A DNA stretch of 64,000 nt from Chryseobacterium endalhagicum (GTDB lineage Bacteria > Bacteroidota > Bacteroidia > Flavobacteriales > Weeksellaceae), in the NCBI RefSeq assembly GCF_016745235.1, contig NZ_JAELVM010000001.1:199856-263855 (forward strand). Direction: 5' to 3'. The position numbers and the translations under genes are program-made. Shown here in pieces: positions 25,414 through 33,070 of the stretch. Numbering within the stretch: the stretch's first letter is position 1; every line of letters starts with the position of its first letter. Under the pieces are notes generated by a model. The model was given only the letters and a program-made list of their open reading frames with translations, was not told the DNA's origin and made no database searches.

Positions 25414-25457
25414 AAATTCACTTCTTAAATATTCGTATATTTGAGAGGTGAATTTTT
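25414..25457 (+). terminator. hairpin between rpsU and the recombinase gene
   Basis: AAATTCAC / GTGAATTT outer stem continued by TTCT / AGAG pairs and an inner AAATA / TATTT stem, then a T tract. The inner right arm is TATATTTG (25436-25443), a -7 box that could serve the recombinase gene starting 33 bases further on. Confidence 0.6.
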
Positions 25458-25475
25458 GTTTTTATACCCTAAGTG

Positions 25476-26363
25476 ATGTTGGATAAATATTTAGAATATT
25501 TACAGTTCGAAAAGAGGTATTCGCCTCATACCGTTACAAGCTACAAAAAAGACCTTGCAGATTTTTTACATTTCTATGCCAAAACAGAAGGTTCCGAGGA
25601 CATTTCCAAAGCGGATAAAAAAGTGATCCGGAATTTCATCGTAGAACTCAGTGAAAATAATATTGCCAAAAGGAGCATCAACAGAAAACTATCAACACTC
25701 AGAAGTTTTTATTTATTTCTTTTAAAAATTGGCGAGATTAAAGTTTCTCCAGCCGAAAGTATTTCCTCCCTTAAGTTTTATGCTGAAAAACAGATTCCTA
25801 TGTCTCAGGAAGAAATGCAGAACCTTAATGAGCGTGTTCTTTCCCAGGAGCATGATATCCTCGAAAAATGCATTATCGAAGTGCTGTACCAAACCGGGAT
25901 GCGTAAAGCAGAGCTTTGTGGCCTGATGTTTGAGTATGTAAATATAGGCGGAAACGAGCTGAAGGTAATAGGGAAAGGAAATAAAGAACGTTTTATTCCC
26001 ATCTCCAAGGACCTGTCGCATCTGCTGGAAAGTTATCTGGCTGTAAGGAAACCTGAGACCGAATATAAATCATATTTTTTTGTCAATAAAAAGGGTAAAA
26101 AACTCTCTGAAAAATTTGTTTATGTGGTAGTTAATAAGTACCTTAGTCTTGTAACAACGAAAGAAAAAAGAAGTCCTCACATCCTGCGGCATAGCTTTGC
26201 TACACACGTTTTGGATAATGGGGCGGAGATCTCCAAAGTAAAAAAAATATTAGGGCATTCCAGTCTTGCCAGTACTCAAGTCTATACGAATGCTAATATT
26301 GAACAATTGAAAAAAGTGTTTAATCAGGCTCACCCTCGAGCATCTAAAAAAGAAGAATTATGA
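25476..26363 (+). CDS. tyrosine recombinase, XerC/XerD type
   Basis: 295 residues from the ATG at 25476 (a GTG lies one codon upstream). N-terminal SAM-like domain (YLEYLQFEKRYSPHTVTSYKKDL) and complete catalytic set: Arg in YQTGMRKAEL, His/Arg in HILRHSFATH, His in LGHSSLAS and Tyr in TQVYTNAN. Unlike the ssrA element integrase it has no arm-binding domain, so it is a housekeeping dimer-resolution recombinase. Its stop overlaps the hpf start (ATGA). Confidence 0.9.
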   Translation: MLDKYLEYLQFEKRYSPHTVTSYKKDLADFLHFYAKTEGSEDISKADKKVIRNFIVELSENNIAKRSINRKLSTLRSFYLFLLKIGEIKVSPAESISSLKFYAEKQIPMSQEEMQNLNERVLSQEHDILEKCIIEVLYQTGMRKAELCGLMFEYVNIGGNELKVIGKGNKERFIPISKDLSHLLESYLAVRKPETEYKSYFFVNKKGKKLSEKFVYVVVNKYLSLVTTKEKRSPHILRHSFATHVLDNGAEISKVKKILGHSSLASTQVYTNANIEQLKKVFNQAHPRASKKEEL

Positions 26364-26650
26364 AGATCACAGTTCAATCAATTGGTTTAACTCCACACGA
26401 ACCATTAGAATCACACATTGACAAAAAAGTAAGCAAATTGGAAACCTTTTATGATAAAATTCATGAGTGCAAGGTGTTCCTGAAAGTTGAAAATAACGCG
26501 GATAAGAATAATAAAACAGCCGAACTTATTTTAGGCGTTCCGGGCGATGATATCGTTGTAAAAAAGACTTCCGGAACTTTTGAAGAAAGTTTAGACCTTT
26601 GCGTTGATACCGCTAAAAAGCTATTAATCAAGAAAAAAGAAATGGCTTAG
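26360..26650 (+). CDS. hpf: ribosome hibernation factor, HPF/YfiA family
   Basis: 96 residues, short form. Beta-alpha-beta-beta-beta-alpha pattern with ITVQSIGLTPHEPLESHIDKKVSKLETFYDKIHECKV and a C-terminal ESLDLCVDTAKKLLIKKK helix. Binds the 30S decoding centre of idle ribosomes. Starts inside the recombinase stop codon, so it is translated from the same mRNA. Usually called raiA or hpf. Confidence 0.9.
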   Translation: MKITVQSIGLTPHEPLESHIDKKVSKLETFYDKIHECKVFLKVENNADKNNKTAELILGVPGDDIVVKKTSGTFEESLDLCVDTAKKLLIKKKEMA

Positions 26651-26680
26651 GAAAAAAAGTCAAAAAAAGTTATAGAAAAG

Positions 26681-26712
26681 TTTGAGAATTCAAAAAATCC
26701 GTTCTATATTTG
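26681..26712 (+). promoter_or_regulatory. promoter of the tRNA operon
   Basis: TTTG (26681-26684), 20-base spacer, TATATTTG (26705-26712); a near-perfect Bacteroidota promoter 47 bp before the first tRNA. Confidence 0.75.
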
Positions 26713-26759
26713 CACTCGCAAAAAGGGAACAGCGATCTTTTGAATTCTTTTTTATATTT

Positions 26760-26833
26760 GCCTCCATAGCTCAGTTGGCCAGAGCACGTGATTTGTAATC
26801 TCGGGGTCGTGGGTTCGAATCCCTCTGGAGGCT
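26760..26833 (+). tRNA. tRNA-Thr (TGT), copy 1
   Basis: Acceptor GCCTCCA / TGGAGGC, D-loop AGCTCAGTTGGCC, anticodon loop TTTGTAA (TGT), T-loop GGGTTCGAATCCC. CCA not encoded. Confidence 0.96.
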
Positions 26834-26852
26834 CTTTTTAATATAAACATGA

Positions 26853-26933
26853 GGGGAGATTCCAGAGTGGCTAAATGGGACTGACTGTAACTCAGTTGCT
26901 TCGGCTTCGTAGGTTCGAATCCTGCTCTCCCCA
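26853..26933 (+). tRNA. tRNA-Tyr (GTA), copy 1
   Basis: Acceptor GGGGAGA / TCTCCCC, anticodon GTA in CTGTAAC, long variable arm (GTTGCTTCGGCTTCG) typical of bacterial tRNA-Tyr. Confidence 0.95.
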
Positions 26934-27018
26934 CATTTTATATTAGATTAAAACTTGTGTGTTTAAAGGATTTTTCCTAGATTTGCACAGCGTTACCAAT
27001 AATTTTGGAAACAAAATT

Positions 27019-27091
27019 GCGGAAGTAGCTCAGTTGGTAGAGCGTCAGCCTTCCAAGCTGAATGTCGCGGGTTCGACCCCCGTCTTCCGCT
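27019..27091 (+). tRNA. tRNA-Gly (TCC), copy 1
   Basis: Acceptor GCGGAAG / CTTCCGC, anticodon TCC in CTTCCAA, T-loop GGGTTCGACCCCC. Confidence 0.95.
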
Positions 27092-27186
27092 CAAAAAGTT
27101 TCACTCTGTCTGAGGGTGATTTTTTTTTCACTGCTGAAAAACGTAGAGTAGATTTTCTCTAAAGTTTCAGACTACAATTTAAAATT

Positions 27187-27260
27187 GCCTCCATAGCTCA
27201 GTTGGCCAGAGCACGTGATTTGTAATCTCGGGGTCGTGGGTTCGAATCCCTCTGGAGGCT
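27187..27260 (+). tRNA. tRNA-Thr (TGT), copy 2
   Basis: Identical in sequence to the copy at 26760. Confidence 0.96.
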
Positions 27261-27281
27261 CAATTTTAATATAAAACATGA

Positions 27282-27362
27282 GGGGAGATTCCAGAGTGGC
27301 TAAATGGGACTGACTGTAACTCAGTTGCTTCGGCTTCGTAGGTTCGAATCCTGCTCTCCCCA
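27282..27362 (+). tRNA. tRNA-Tyr (GTA), copy 2
   Basis: Identical in sequence to the copy at 26853. Confidence 0.95.
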
Positions 27363-27447
27363 CATTTTATATTAAATTTAAATTTGTGTATTTAAAGGAA
27401 TTTTCCTAGATTTGCACAGCGTTACCAATAATTTTGGAAACAAAATT

Positions 27448-27520
27448 GCGGAAGTAGCTCAGTTGGTAGAGCGTCAGCCTTCCAAGCTGAATGTCGCGGG
27501 TTCGACCCCCGTCTTCCGCT
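27448..27520 (+). tRNA. tRNA-Gly (TCC), copy 2
   Basis: Identical in sequence to the copy at 27019. Confidence 0.95.
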
Positions 27521-27562
27521 CAAGAAAAATCATGCTGCTCAGTGTGATTTTTTTGGTTCAAT

Positions 27563-27634
27563 GCCGACTTAGCTCAGCGGTAGAGTGCTTCCTTGGTAAG
27601 GAAGAGGTCACGGGTTCAAGTCCCGTAGTTGGCT
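27563..27634 (+). tRNA. tRNA-Thr (GGT)
   Basis: Acceptor GCCGACT / AGTTGGC (one G-T pair), anticodon loop TTGGTAA (GGT), T-loop GGGTTCAAGTCCC. Last tRNA of the operon; in related genomes tuf is expected to follow directly. Confidence 0.95.
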
Positions 27635-27643
27635 CACCAGATT

Positions 27644-27672
27644 TCCCGGATATTATTCGGGATTTTTTTTTT
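27644..27672 (+). terminator. terminator of the tRNA operon
   Basis: TCCCG / CGGGA stem with a 9-base loop and a run of ten Ts. Confidence 0.75.
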
Positions 27673-28122
27673 GCCCTCAATTCAAGTAAATTACTGGAAA
27701 AGGAATAAGAAAAATAGTCTTTGGGTTGATACTCTGATGTCGTTTTAAACATTTTAATAATCGCAAGGATAAACAAAGTTTTTTGAAATGAAACTATTTT
27801 AATAAAGGTAAACAAAGGCATTTCATTTAAAAAAGTAAAACAATACCAAAGTTCAACCAGCTCTTTTCTTTTTAATGTAAACAGGGAGGAATAAAATTTC
27901 AGGGCTGGAATCCTTGTATTTCGGAAATAAGGGAAACGCCTTTGTTTATCTTACCTAAAGAAATTAAATCAATTCTTTGTTTTTCCTTGCGTGAAAAATC
28001 TGCTCAGTAAAAAATTTTGCATGAAAATTCAGCTTAAAATTTAATTAAATCTGTTCATCCGCTTCTAAGTGATAACACAGGAACATAATTTTTTTGTTAA
28101 ATTCGTATAAAATAAGATCTTG
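27673..28122. other. 450-bp intergenic region with dispersed repeat elements
   Basis: No gene seen. Contains the CGCAAGGATAAACAAAG element at 27753-27778 (minus orientation relative to its partner at 30296), a diverged forward copy near 27974-27991 (CTTTGTTTTTCCTTGCG), and AAACAAAGGC / GCCTTTGTTT arms near 27807 and 27942. These look like members of a short intergenic repeat family. Promoter of the two-component genes must lie at the right end but is not obvious. Confidence 0.45.
27753..27778 (-). repeat. 26-bp inverted repeat, left copy
   Basis: Exact reverse complement of 30296-30321 (core CGCAAGGATAAACAAAG). The pair brackets the response regulator and kinase genes. Confidence 0.7.
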
Positions 28123-28803
28123 ATGAATATTCTTTTATTGGAAGACGACCTCATTCTTTCTGCGGAACTTTGCCGGTTCCTGGAATCCAACAACTTCACC
28201 TGTGATAAAATTTATGACGGTGAAACCTTTCTCCGCCAGATCAAAAACAATACCTATGATCTGTATCTGCTGGACATCAATGTTCCTAAAATAAACGGTC
28301 TGGATGTATGCCAGACCATCCGTTCTTTCGATAAAAATACCCCGATCATCATTATTTCTGCTTACGGAGATATTTCCGATAAAAAAGATGCATTTACACG
28401 ACTTGCCGATGACTATCTGGTGAAGCCTTTTCAGTTTGAGGAATTGCTGCTTAGAGTCAATTCACTCTTAAGAAGAAAAGCGCCGTCGGATTCTTCCGAT
28501 CAGGATATTATCCGGGTAGATGACCTTATCATCAACAAAACGGAGCAGAAAGTATACAGAGCCGGAAATGAAATAGCACTTACGCTGAAAGAGTTCCAGC
28601 TGCTGGTTTATCTTGCCGAAGCGCAGGGAAGAACCGTTTCCAAACAGCAGATCACCGAACATGTCTGGGAACATAATTTCAATACCAACACCAATACAGT
28701 AGAAGTTTACATCAACTTTTTGAGGAAAAAGATCGATAAGGATTTTAAACTGAAGCTCATTCATACCCGTTCCGGATTCGGATATTACCTAAGCCCATTA
28801 TAA
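28123..28803 (+). CDS. OmpR-family response regulator
   Basis: 226 residues from the ATG at 28123. Receiver domain with acidic pocket (LLLEDD), phosphoacceptor Asp51 in LLDINVPKINGLD and Lys in DDYLVKPF, then an OmpR/PhoB winged helix (about 130-226: LTLKEFQLLVYLAEAQGRTVSK...NTVEVYINFLRKKID). Directly followed by its sensor kinase and, after 370 bp, by CzcCBA-type efflux genes, so metal sensing is the likely job (inference, as in CzcRS/CusRS systems). Confidence 0.92.
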   Translation: MNILLLEDDLILSAELCRFLESNNFTCDKIYDGETFLRQIKNNTYDLYLLDINVPKINGLDVCQTIRSFDKNTPIIIISAYGDISDKKDAFTRLADDYLVKPFQFEELLLRVNSLLRRKAPSDSSDQDIIRVDDLIINKTEQKVYRAGNEIALTLKEFQLLVYLAEAQGRTVSKQQITEHVWEHNFNTNTNTVEVYINFLRKKIDKDFKLKLIHTRSGFGYYLSPL

Positions 28804-30168
28804 ATGTCTTTAAAAAGAAAGATAGCCCTAACGATCAGTATCGCTTTTTCCCTGCTTTTTGCAATGGTAATGGCGGTGATTTATCTTTCTTTTAATGATT
28901 TCAGAAGAGATGAGTTTAAAGAAAGGTTCAGGCAGCGCCTTGAATTTACCTCACATTTTATTTCCAAGTCTAAGGATTTTGAAGAAGAAGCTCCTGTATT
29001 TTTTAACGAAAACTCGGACAATATTCTTCTTAATGAAACCATATTGATCTTTAATGCAGATAAAGAACTGATCTACAGCACCATCAAAGACAGGAACGTT
29101 ACCTGGGATAATGCCCTGCTTAAAGAACTGGATGAAAAGAAACTCATTTACACCGAAAAAACGGTTCCGGAAATTTATGCAGCCCTTCGTAACATCAATG
29201 GCGAAAATTACTATATCCTTACCAGTGCTTTGGATACCAACGGGAAATCCAAACTGGAATATCTTAAATACCTTCTGATCACAGCCTATGTGATGAGTAC
29301 GCTTCTCATCGGATTTTTCAGTTATTATTTTATGGGGCAGTTTTTGCGCCCTCTGGAAGACCTGAATACTGAAATTTCAGAAGTCACAGCCCATAAACTT
29401 ACAAAACAGATCCCTGTTCAGGACTCTGATGACGAGATTAATGTCCTGGCCAAATCTTTTAATACCATGATTGTAAGACTGAATGATGTATTCCAGTCTC
29501 AGAAAGATTTTACCGCAAGTGCTTCCCATGAGATAAGAACGCCCATTACAAGAATGGCATTCCAGCTGGAAAACCTGATCAAGTTTGAGAACCATTCCCC
29601 GGAAACCCTGACTTCCCTAAAGCAGATCCAGCGGGATGTATACCAATTGTCTGATCTTACCAACTCTCTTTTACTGCTTACCAAATTTGATAAGGAAAAT
29701 ATCCAGAGCATTTACGAAGAGGTTAGGATTGATGAAGTTATTTTTGAAGCCTTCGAAGCGGTGGAAAAAAGTTATCCGTCCCTGAAAATGGATTTTCTGA
29801 TCTCGGAAGACACCTCGGAAAACGGTCTTTTAACCATCAGCGGCATCCAGTCTCTGCTGGTGATTGTCTTTATCAATCTTTTTAAAAATGCAGCGGTGTA
29901 TTCTGATGATACGGAAGTGGATATTCTGATCACTGAAACCATCCATTATCTTACCGTTGATGTGACTTCCCATGGAAATACCATTCCTGAGGAAGAACAG
30001 TCGAAATTATTTGAAGCTTTTATGAGAGGAAACAATTCCCAGAATATTTCCGGCTCCGGCCTTGGGCTTCGTATCGTCAAGAGAATCCTTGAATATCACG
30101 GTGCCGATATAGTGTACTCTTCTCCTTCTGAGAACACCAATAAATTCAGTGTTATTTTCAACAAATAA
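28804..30168 (+). CDS. sensor histidine kinase
   Basis: 454 residues, starting at the base after the regulator stop codon. Two membrane segments (about 8-29 and 157-178) flank a periplasmic sensor of about 125 residues; then a HAMP domain, the phosphoacceptor His242 in SASHEIRTPITRM, an N-box (FINLFKNAAVYS) and a G-box (GSGLGLRIVKRILEYHGADI). Complete kinase. The periplasmic domain has no metal motif I can recognise. Confidence 0.92.
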   Translation: MSLKRKIALTISIAFSLLFAMVMAVIYLSFNDFRRDEFKERFRQRLEFTSHFISKSKDFEEEAPVFFNENSDNILLNETILIFNADKELIYSTIKDRNVTWDNALLKELDEKKLIYTEKTVPEIYAALRNINGENYYILTSALDTNGKSKLEYLKYLLITAYVMSTLLIGFFSYYFMGQFLRPLEDLNTEISEVTAHKLTKQIPVQDSDDEINVLAKSFNTMIVRLNDVFQSQKDFTASASHEIRTPITRMAFQLENLIKFENHSPETLTSLKQIQRDVYQLSDLTNSLLLLTKFDKENIQSIYEEVRIDEVIFEAFEAVEKSYPSLKMDFLISEDTSENGLLTISGIQSLLVIVFINLFKNAAVYSDDTEVDILITETIHYLTVDVTSHGNTIPEEEQSKLFEAFMRGNNSQNISGSGLGLRIVKRILEYHGADIVYSSPSENTNKFSVIFNK

Positions 30169-30535
30169 CAATCAGGTTTATAATTTCCACTTGATGAAAT
30201 TAATACCTTTTAAAACTTACCTTATTTTCCTGGTTGATTTTCAAAACTAAGCGAAGCGGCTTTGTCTGTCTTATGTAATACCATTCAGCCTAATTCTTTG
30301 TTTATCCTTGCGATTATTAAACACAAGGACAACTTAAATCGTTTTCACTTTATTTCCGAAATACCAGAATTGAAATGTATAATGAATATTTTAAATTAAT
30401 CTTATAAAAATCATCCATATTATCCAGTTTTTCCAATATTCTCAATGGTTTAAATTCAAATTTAATATTTTTTTAAGGCTCCTTTAAGGGCATTTTAATC
30501 GCGTAAGGGCAATTTTGTACCATAAAAAAGATAGA
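30169..30535. other. gap between kinase and efflux genes
   Basis: 367 bp without a gene. Contains the right copy of the 26-bp inverted repeat at 30296-30321. CAATTTTG near 30510 is an imperfect -7 box about 20 bp before the efflux ATG; the regulator binding site probably lies in 30440-30500 (TTTAAGGCTCCTTTAAGGG contains a direct repeat of CTTTAAGG-like halves). Confidence 0.4.
30296..30321 (+). repeat. 26-bp inverted repeat, right copy
   Basis: Partner of 27753-27778, 2.5 kb apart, in opposite orientation. Confidence 0.7.
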
Positions 30536-31777
30536 ATGAACAAAATTGCAGGGCTGTTTATTGCCATTTCCTCATTCATGGCAGGACAGCAGCAGATGTC
30601 GCTTTTGGACTGTGAAGAGGCTTTTCAGAAAAACAATCTTCAGCTTCTGGCAGAACAATACAACATTAATATGGCCGATGCAGATATACTGCAGGCCAGG
30701 ATATGGGAACTTCCACAGCTGAGCGGACAGATCAATGCATACAATCCTGAAGGTAAAAAAGCCTTTGATATAGGCCACGCCAAAGGAGCAGAGATCACCC
30801 AGCTGATCTATATGGGCGGAAAAAAGAAAAATGAAATTGCCTTTGCAAAATCCAATAAAGAACTGGCCCAGCTTCAGTTTTCACAGCTTCTTGTGGACCT
30901 GAGAACACAACTTCACACGGCTTACTTCAATCTGTATTACGAGAAACTGAAACTGGATAATACCAATAAGCAACTCGGCTATATGAATGATCTTTTAAGT
31001 GCTTACCGGGTTCAGTCGGCTAAAGGAAACGTTTCCCTGAAAGATGAAGTAAGACTTCAGAGCCTCGTGATCCAGCTTAATAACGACAAACTAGGTATCA
31101 ATAAAAACATCCTTGAATTTGAACAGAATTTAAAAGTACTCACAGGAATCCAGGATGAGATCGAACCGCAGCTGTCTGATGCTGATGCGAAAGAGATTCT
31201 CGCGGCACAGCCTTTCGGAGATGAAGAGGAACTGAAGAGAAAAGCGCTGGAAAATAATGCCGATTACCTGTATTTTCTGAAATTAATAGACAACAGCAAG
31301 CTGTACGCGCAATGGCAGAAATCCCTGAATGTTCCGGATCTGAATGTAGGCGCCGGATGGGATCAGAACGGAGGAACCTTTAAAAATGAAGTGAATCTGA
31401 TGGTGGGAATTCCTCTGCCGTTATGGAAATCCAACCAGGGAAATGTAGAAAAAGCCAATTATGCCATCCAGCAGAACCAGAAGAATGCAGACTATCGGAA
31501 ACTGAACCTCGAGACTAAAGTTCAGGCCGCCTATAAAACATGGAAGGGACAATATGATCAGCTTGCAGAGATTAAAACTACAGATCTTAACAATATGGAA
31601 CTGGTATACGAAGGCATGCTGAAAAATTTCAGGAAAGGAAATGTCAACCTGATAGAATTTACAGATTTCATGGATAGCTACCGCGAAACGGCTCTCCAGA
31701 TCTATGATATGAAAAACGATATCATGCAGTCTGCAGAAGAACTTAACCAACTCATACAAACGAAAATCTTCTATTAA
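30536..31777 (+). CDS. outer membrane efflux protein (CzcC/TolC family)
   Basis: The start at 30536 (MNKIAGLFIAISSFMAGQQQMS) begins a signal peptide; 413 residues. Two repeats of the coiled-coil efflux-channel fold (AFQKNNLQLLAEQYNINMADADILQAR; IPLPLWKSNQGNVEKANYAIQQNQ), ending QSAEELNQLIQ. Forms the outer-membrane exit duct of the RND system encoded next. Ends 3 bp before the adaptor gene. Confidence 0.88.
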   Translation: MNKIAGLFIAISSFMAGQQQMSLLDCEEAFQKNNLQLLAEQYNINMADADILQARIWELPQLSGQINAYNPEGKKAFDIGHAKGAEITQLIYMGGKKKNEIAFAKSNKELAQLQFSQLLVDLRTQLHTAYFNLYYEKLKLDNTNKQLGYMNDLLSAYRVQSAKGNVSLKDEVRLQSLVIQLNNDKLGINKNILEFEQNLKVLTGIQDEIEPQLSDADAKEILAAQPFGDEEELKRKALENNADYLYFLKLIDNSKLYAQWQKSLNVPDLNVGAGWDQNGGTFKNEVNLMVGIPLPLWKSNQGNVEKANYAIQQNQKNADYRKLNLETKVQAAYKTWKGQYDQLAEIKTTDLNNMELVYEGMLKNFRKGNVNLIEFTDFMDSYRETALQIYDMKNDIMQSAEELNQLIQTKIFY

Positions 31778-31780
31778 ACA

Positions 31781-32866
31781 ATGAAAAAATATATAATACC
31801 TGTACTGATAGCCTTATCCCTGTTGTCTTGTACGAAAAAAGAAGAAAGCAAGGCTCCCCAAGCCAAAAAAGGATTTGAACTAAGCAATACGATGCTGAAC
31901 TCTATTTCTCTGGCCAAAGCCGAGAAAAAAAACATAGAAGATCAATACAGTTTTTACGGAAAAATATCTGCCGATAAAAACAGCTACATCGATGTATATC
32001 CATTGGTAGGCGGAAATGTTTTAAGTGTGAATGCTGAATTAGGGGATTATGTGAAAAAAGGACAGGTGCTGGCGACCATCAGAAGTACGGAGCTTGCCGA
32101 GGTGCAGAAAGATGTAAGTGATGCCAAGACTGATCTTGTAGTTGCCCAAAACAACCTGCGTGTAGCCAAAGAAATGTATGAAGGAAAACTGAATACAGAA
32201 AGAGAAGTCCTTGAAGCCAGAAGTGTGGTACAGAAAGCCCAAGATCAGATGCAGAGAGCGACAGCTGTAAGTACGGTTTACAATGTGAAAAAAGGAAATA
32301 TCTATAGTGTTCTTGCACCCATCAGCGGATATGTCGTTCAGAAGAACATCAATAAAGATATGCAGCTGAGAAGCGACAGAAGCGAAAATATTTTTGATGT
32401 GGCCAATACCACCAATGTATGGGCCATCATGAACGTGAATGAAGCTGATATTGAAAAAATAAGTCTGGGAATGAAAGCACAGGTTTCTACATTATCTTAT
32501 CCCGATAAAGTTTTCGACGGAAGGATTGATAAAATATTCAAGATCATTGATCCGGAAACCAATTCAATGCAGGCCAGAGTAGTGCTGGATAATGCCAACG
32601 GCCTTCTGATTCCGGAAAGTAAAGCGACCATCAAGGTATCCAGTTCAGAGAATAGCACAGCGCTGACAGTGCCTTCAAAAGCAGTGATTTTCGATGATAA
32701 CAGAAGTTTTGTGGTCGTTTTTAAATCCAGAACCGATATAAAAGTTAAAGAAATAAAAATATTAAAGCAGGTAGGAGATGTTACTTACATTTCCGAAGGT
32801 TTGTCTGACGGGGAACAGGTTATCACCAATAACCAGCTGCTGATTTACCGCTCATTGAACAGCTAA
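31781..32866 (+). CDS. RND efflux periplasmic adaptor lipoprotein (CzcB type)
   Basis: 361 residues; lipobox LSLLSC (Cys17). Barrel-sandwich/lipoyl halves (GDYVKKGQVLATIRSTELAEV and APISGYVVQKNINKDM) around an alpha-hairpin, then beta-barrel and membrane-proximal domains (VPSKAVIFDDNRSFVVVF). Joins the inner-membrane pump to the outer-membrane duct. No His-rich N-terminal metal-binding tail as in some CzcB proteins. Confidence 0.88.
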   Translation: MKKYIIPVLIALSLLSCTKKEESKAPQAKKGFELSNTMLNSISLAKAEKKNIEDQYSFYGKISADKNSYIDVYPLVGGNVLSVNAELGDYVKKGQVLATIRSTELAEVQKDVSDAKTDLVVAQNNLRVAKEMYEGKLNTEREVLEARSVVQKAQDQMQRATAVSTVYNVKKGNIYSVLAPISGYVVQKNINKDMQLRSDRSENIFDVANTTNVWAIMNVNEADIEKISLGMKAQVSTLSYPDKVFDGRIDKIFKIIDPETNSMQARVVLDNANGLLIPESKATIKVSSSENSTALTVPSKAVIFDDNRSFVVVFKSRTDIKVKEIKILKQVGDVTYISEGLSDGEQVITNNQLLIYRSLNS

Positions 32867-32876
32867 GTCTATTTAA

Positions 32877-32989
32877 AACCATTAAGATTAATTAAAAAAT
32901 TAAGCTCCGAATTAGAAATCGTTTAGCTTATTCAGATTCGCCTGCGAATGGCTTAACTATTCTTAATCTCTTCAATTTCCTTAATGGTT
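32877..32989. repeat. 113-bp palindromic intergenic element
   Basis: Outer arms AACCATTAAG / CTTAATGGTT, nested GATTAA / TTAATC arms and an inner ATTCG / CGAAT hairpin. Lies between the adaptor and pump genes of an otherwise tight operon; looks like a mobile palindromic repeat (REP or MITE-like) and could form an mRNA structure. Confidence 0.6.
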
Positions 32990-33070
32990 CAAAAAACTAT
33001 TTAAAGTTCAATATTCAAAGAAAAATCAAAAATTTTTCAACGGCTTTTTTAGGTCACCAATCAATCTATC

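Larger units (their letters stand above)
26760..27520 (+). repeat. tandem duplication of a Thr-Tyr-Gly tRNA trio
   Basis: Two units offset by 427-429 bp with identical tRNA sequences. The intervening spacers are also nearly identical (for example GTTACCAATAATTTTGGAAA before each tRNA-Gly), so the duplication is recent or kept uniform by gene conversion. Confidence 0.9.

Noticed and set aside
25476..26363. The xerC-like gene as a mobile-element integrase
   Set aside because: No arm-binding domain or flanking att repeats; it sits in the conserved rpsU-xerC-hpf order, so it is a housekeeping gene.
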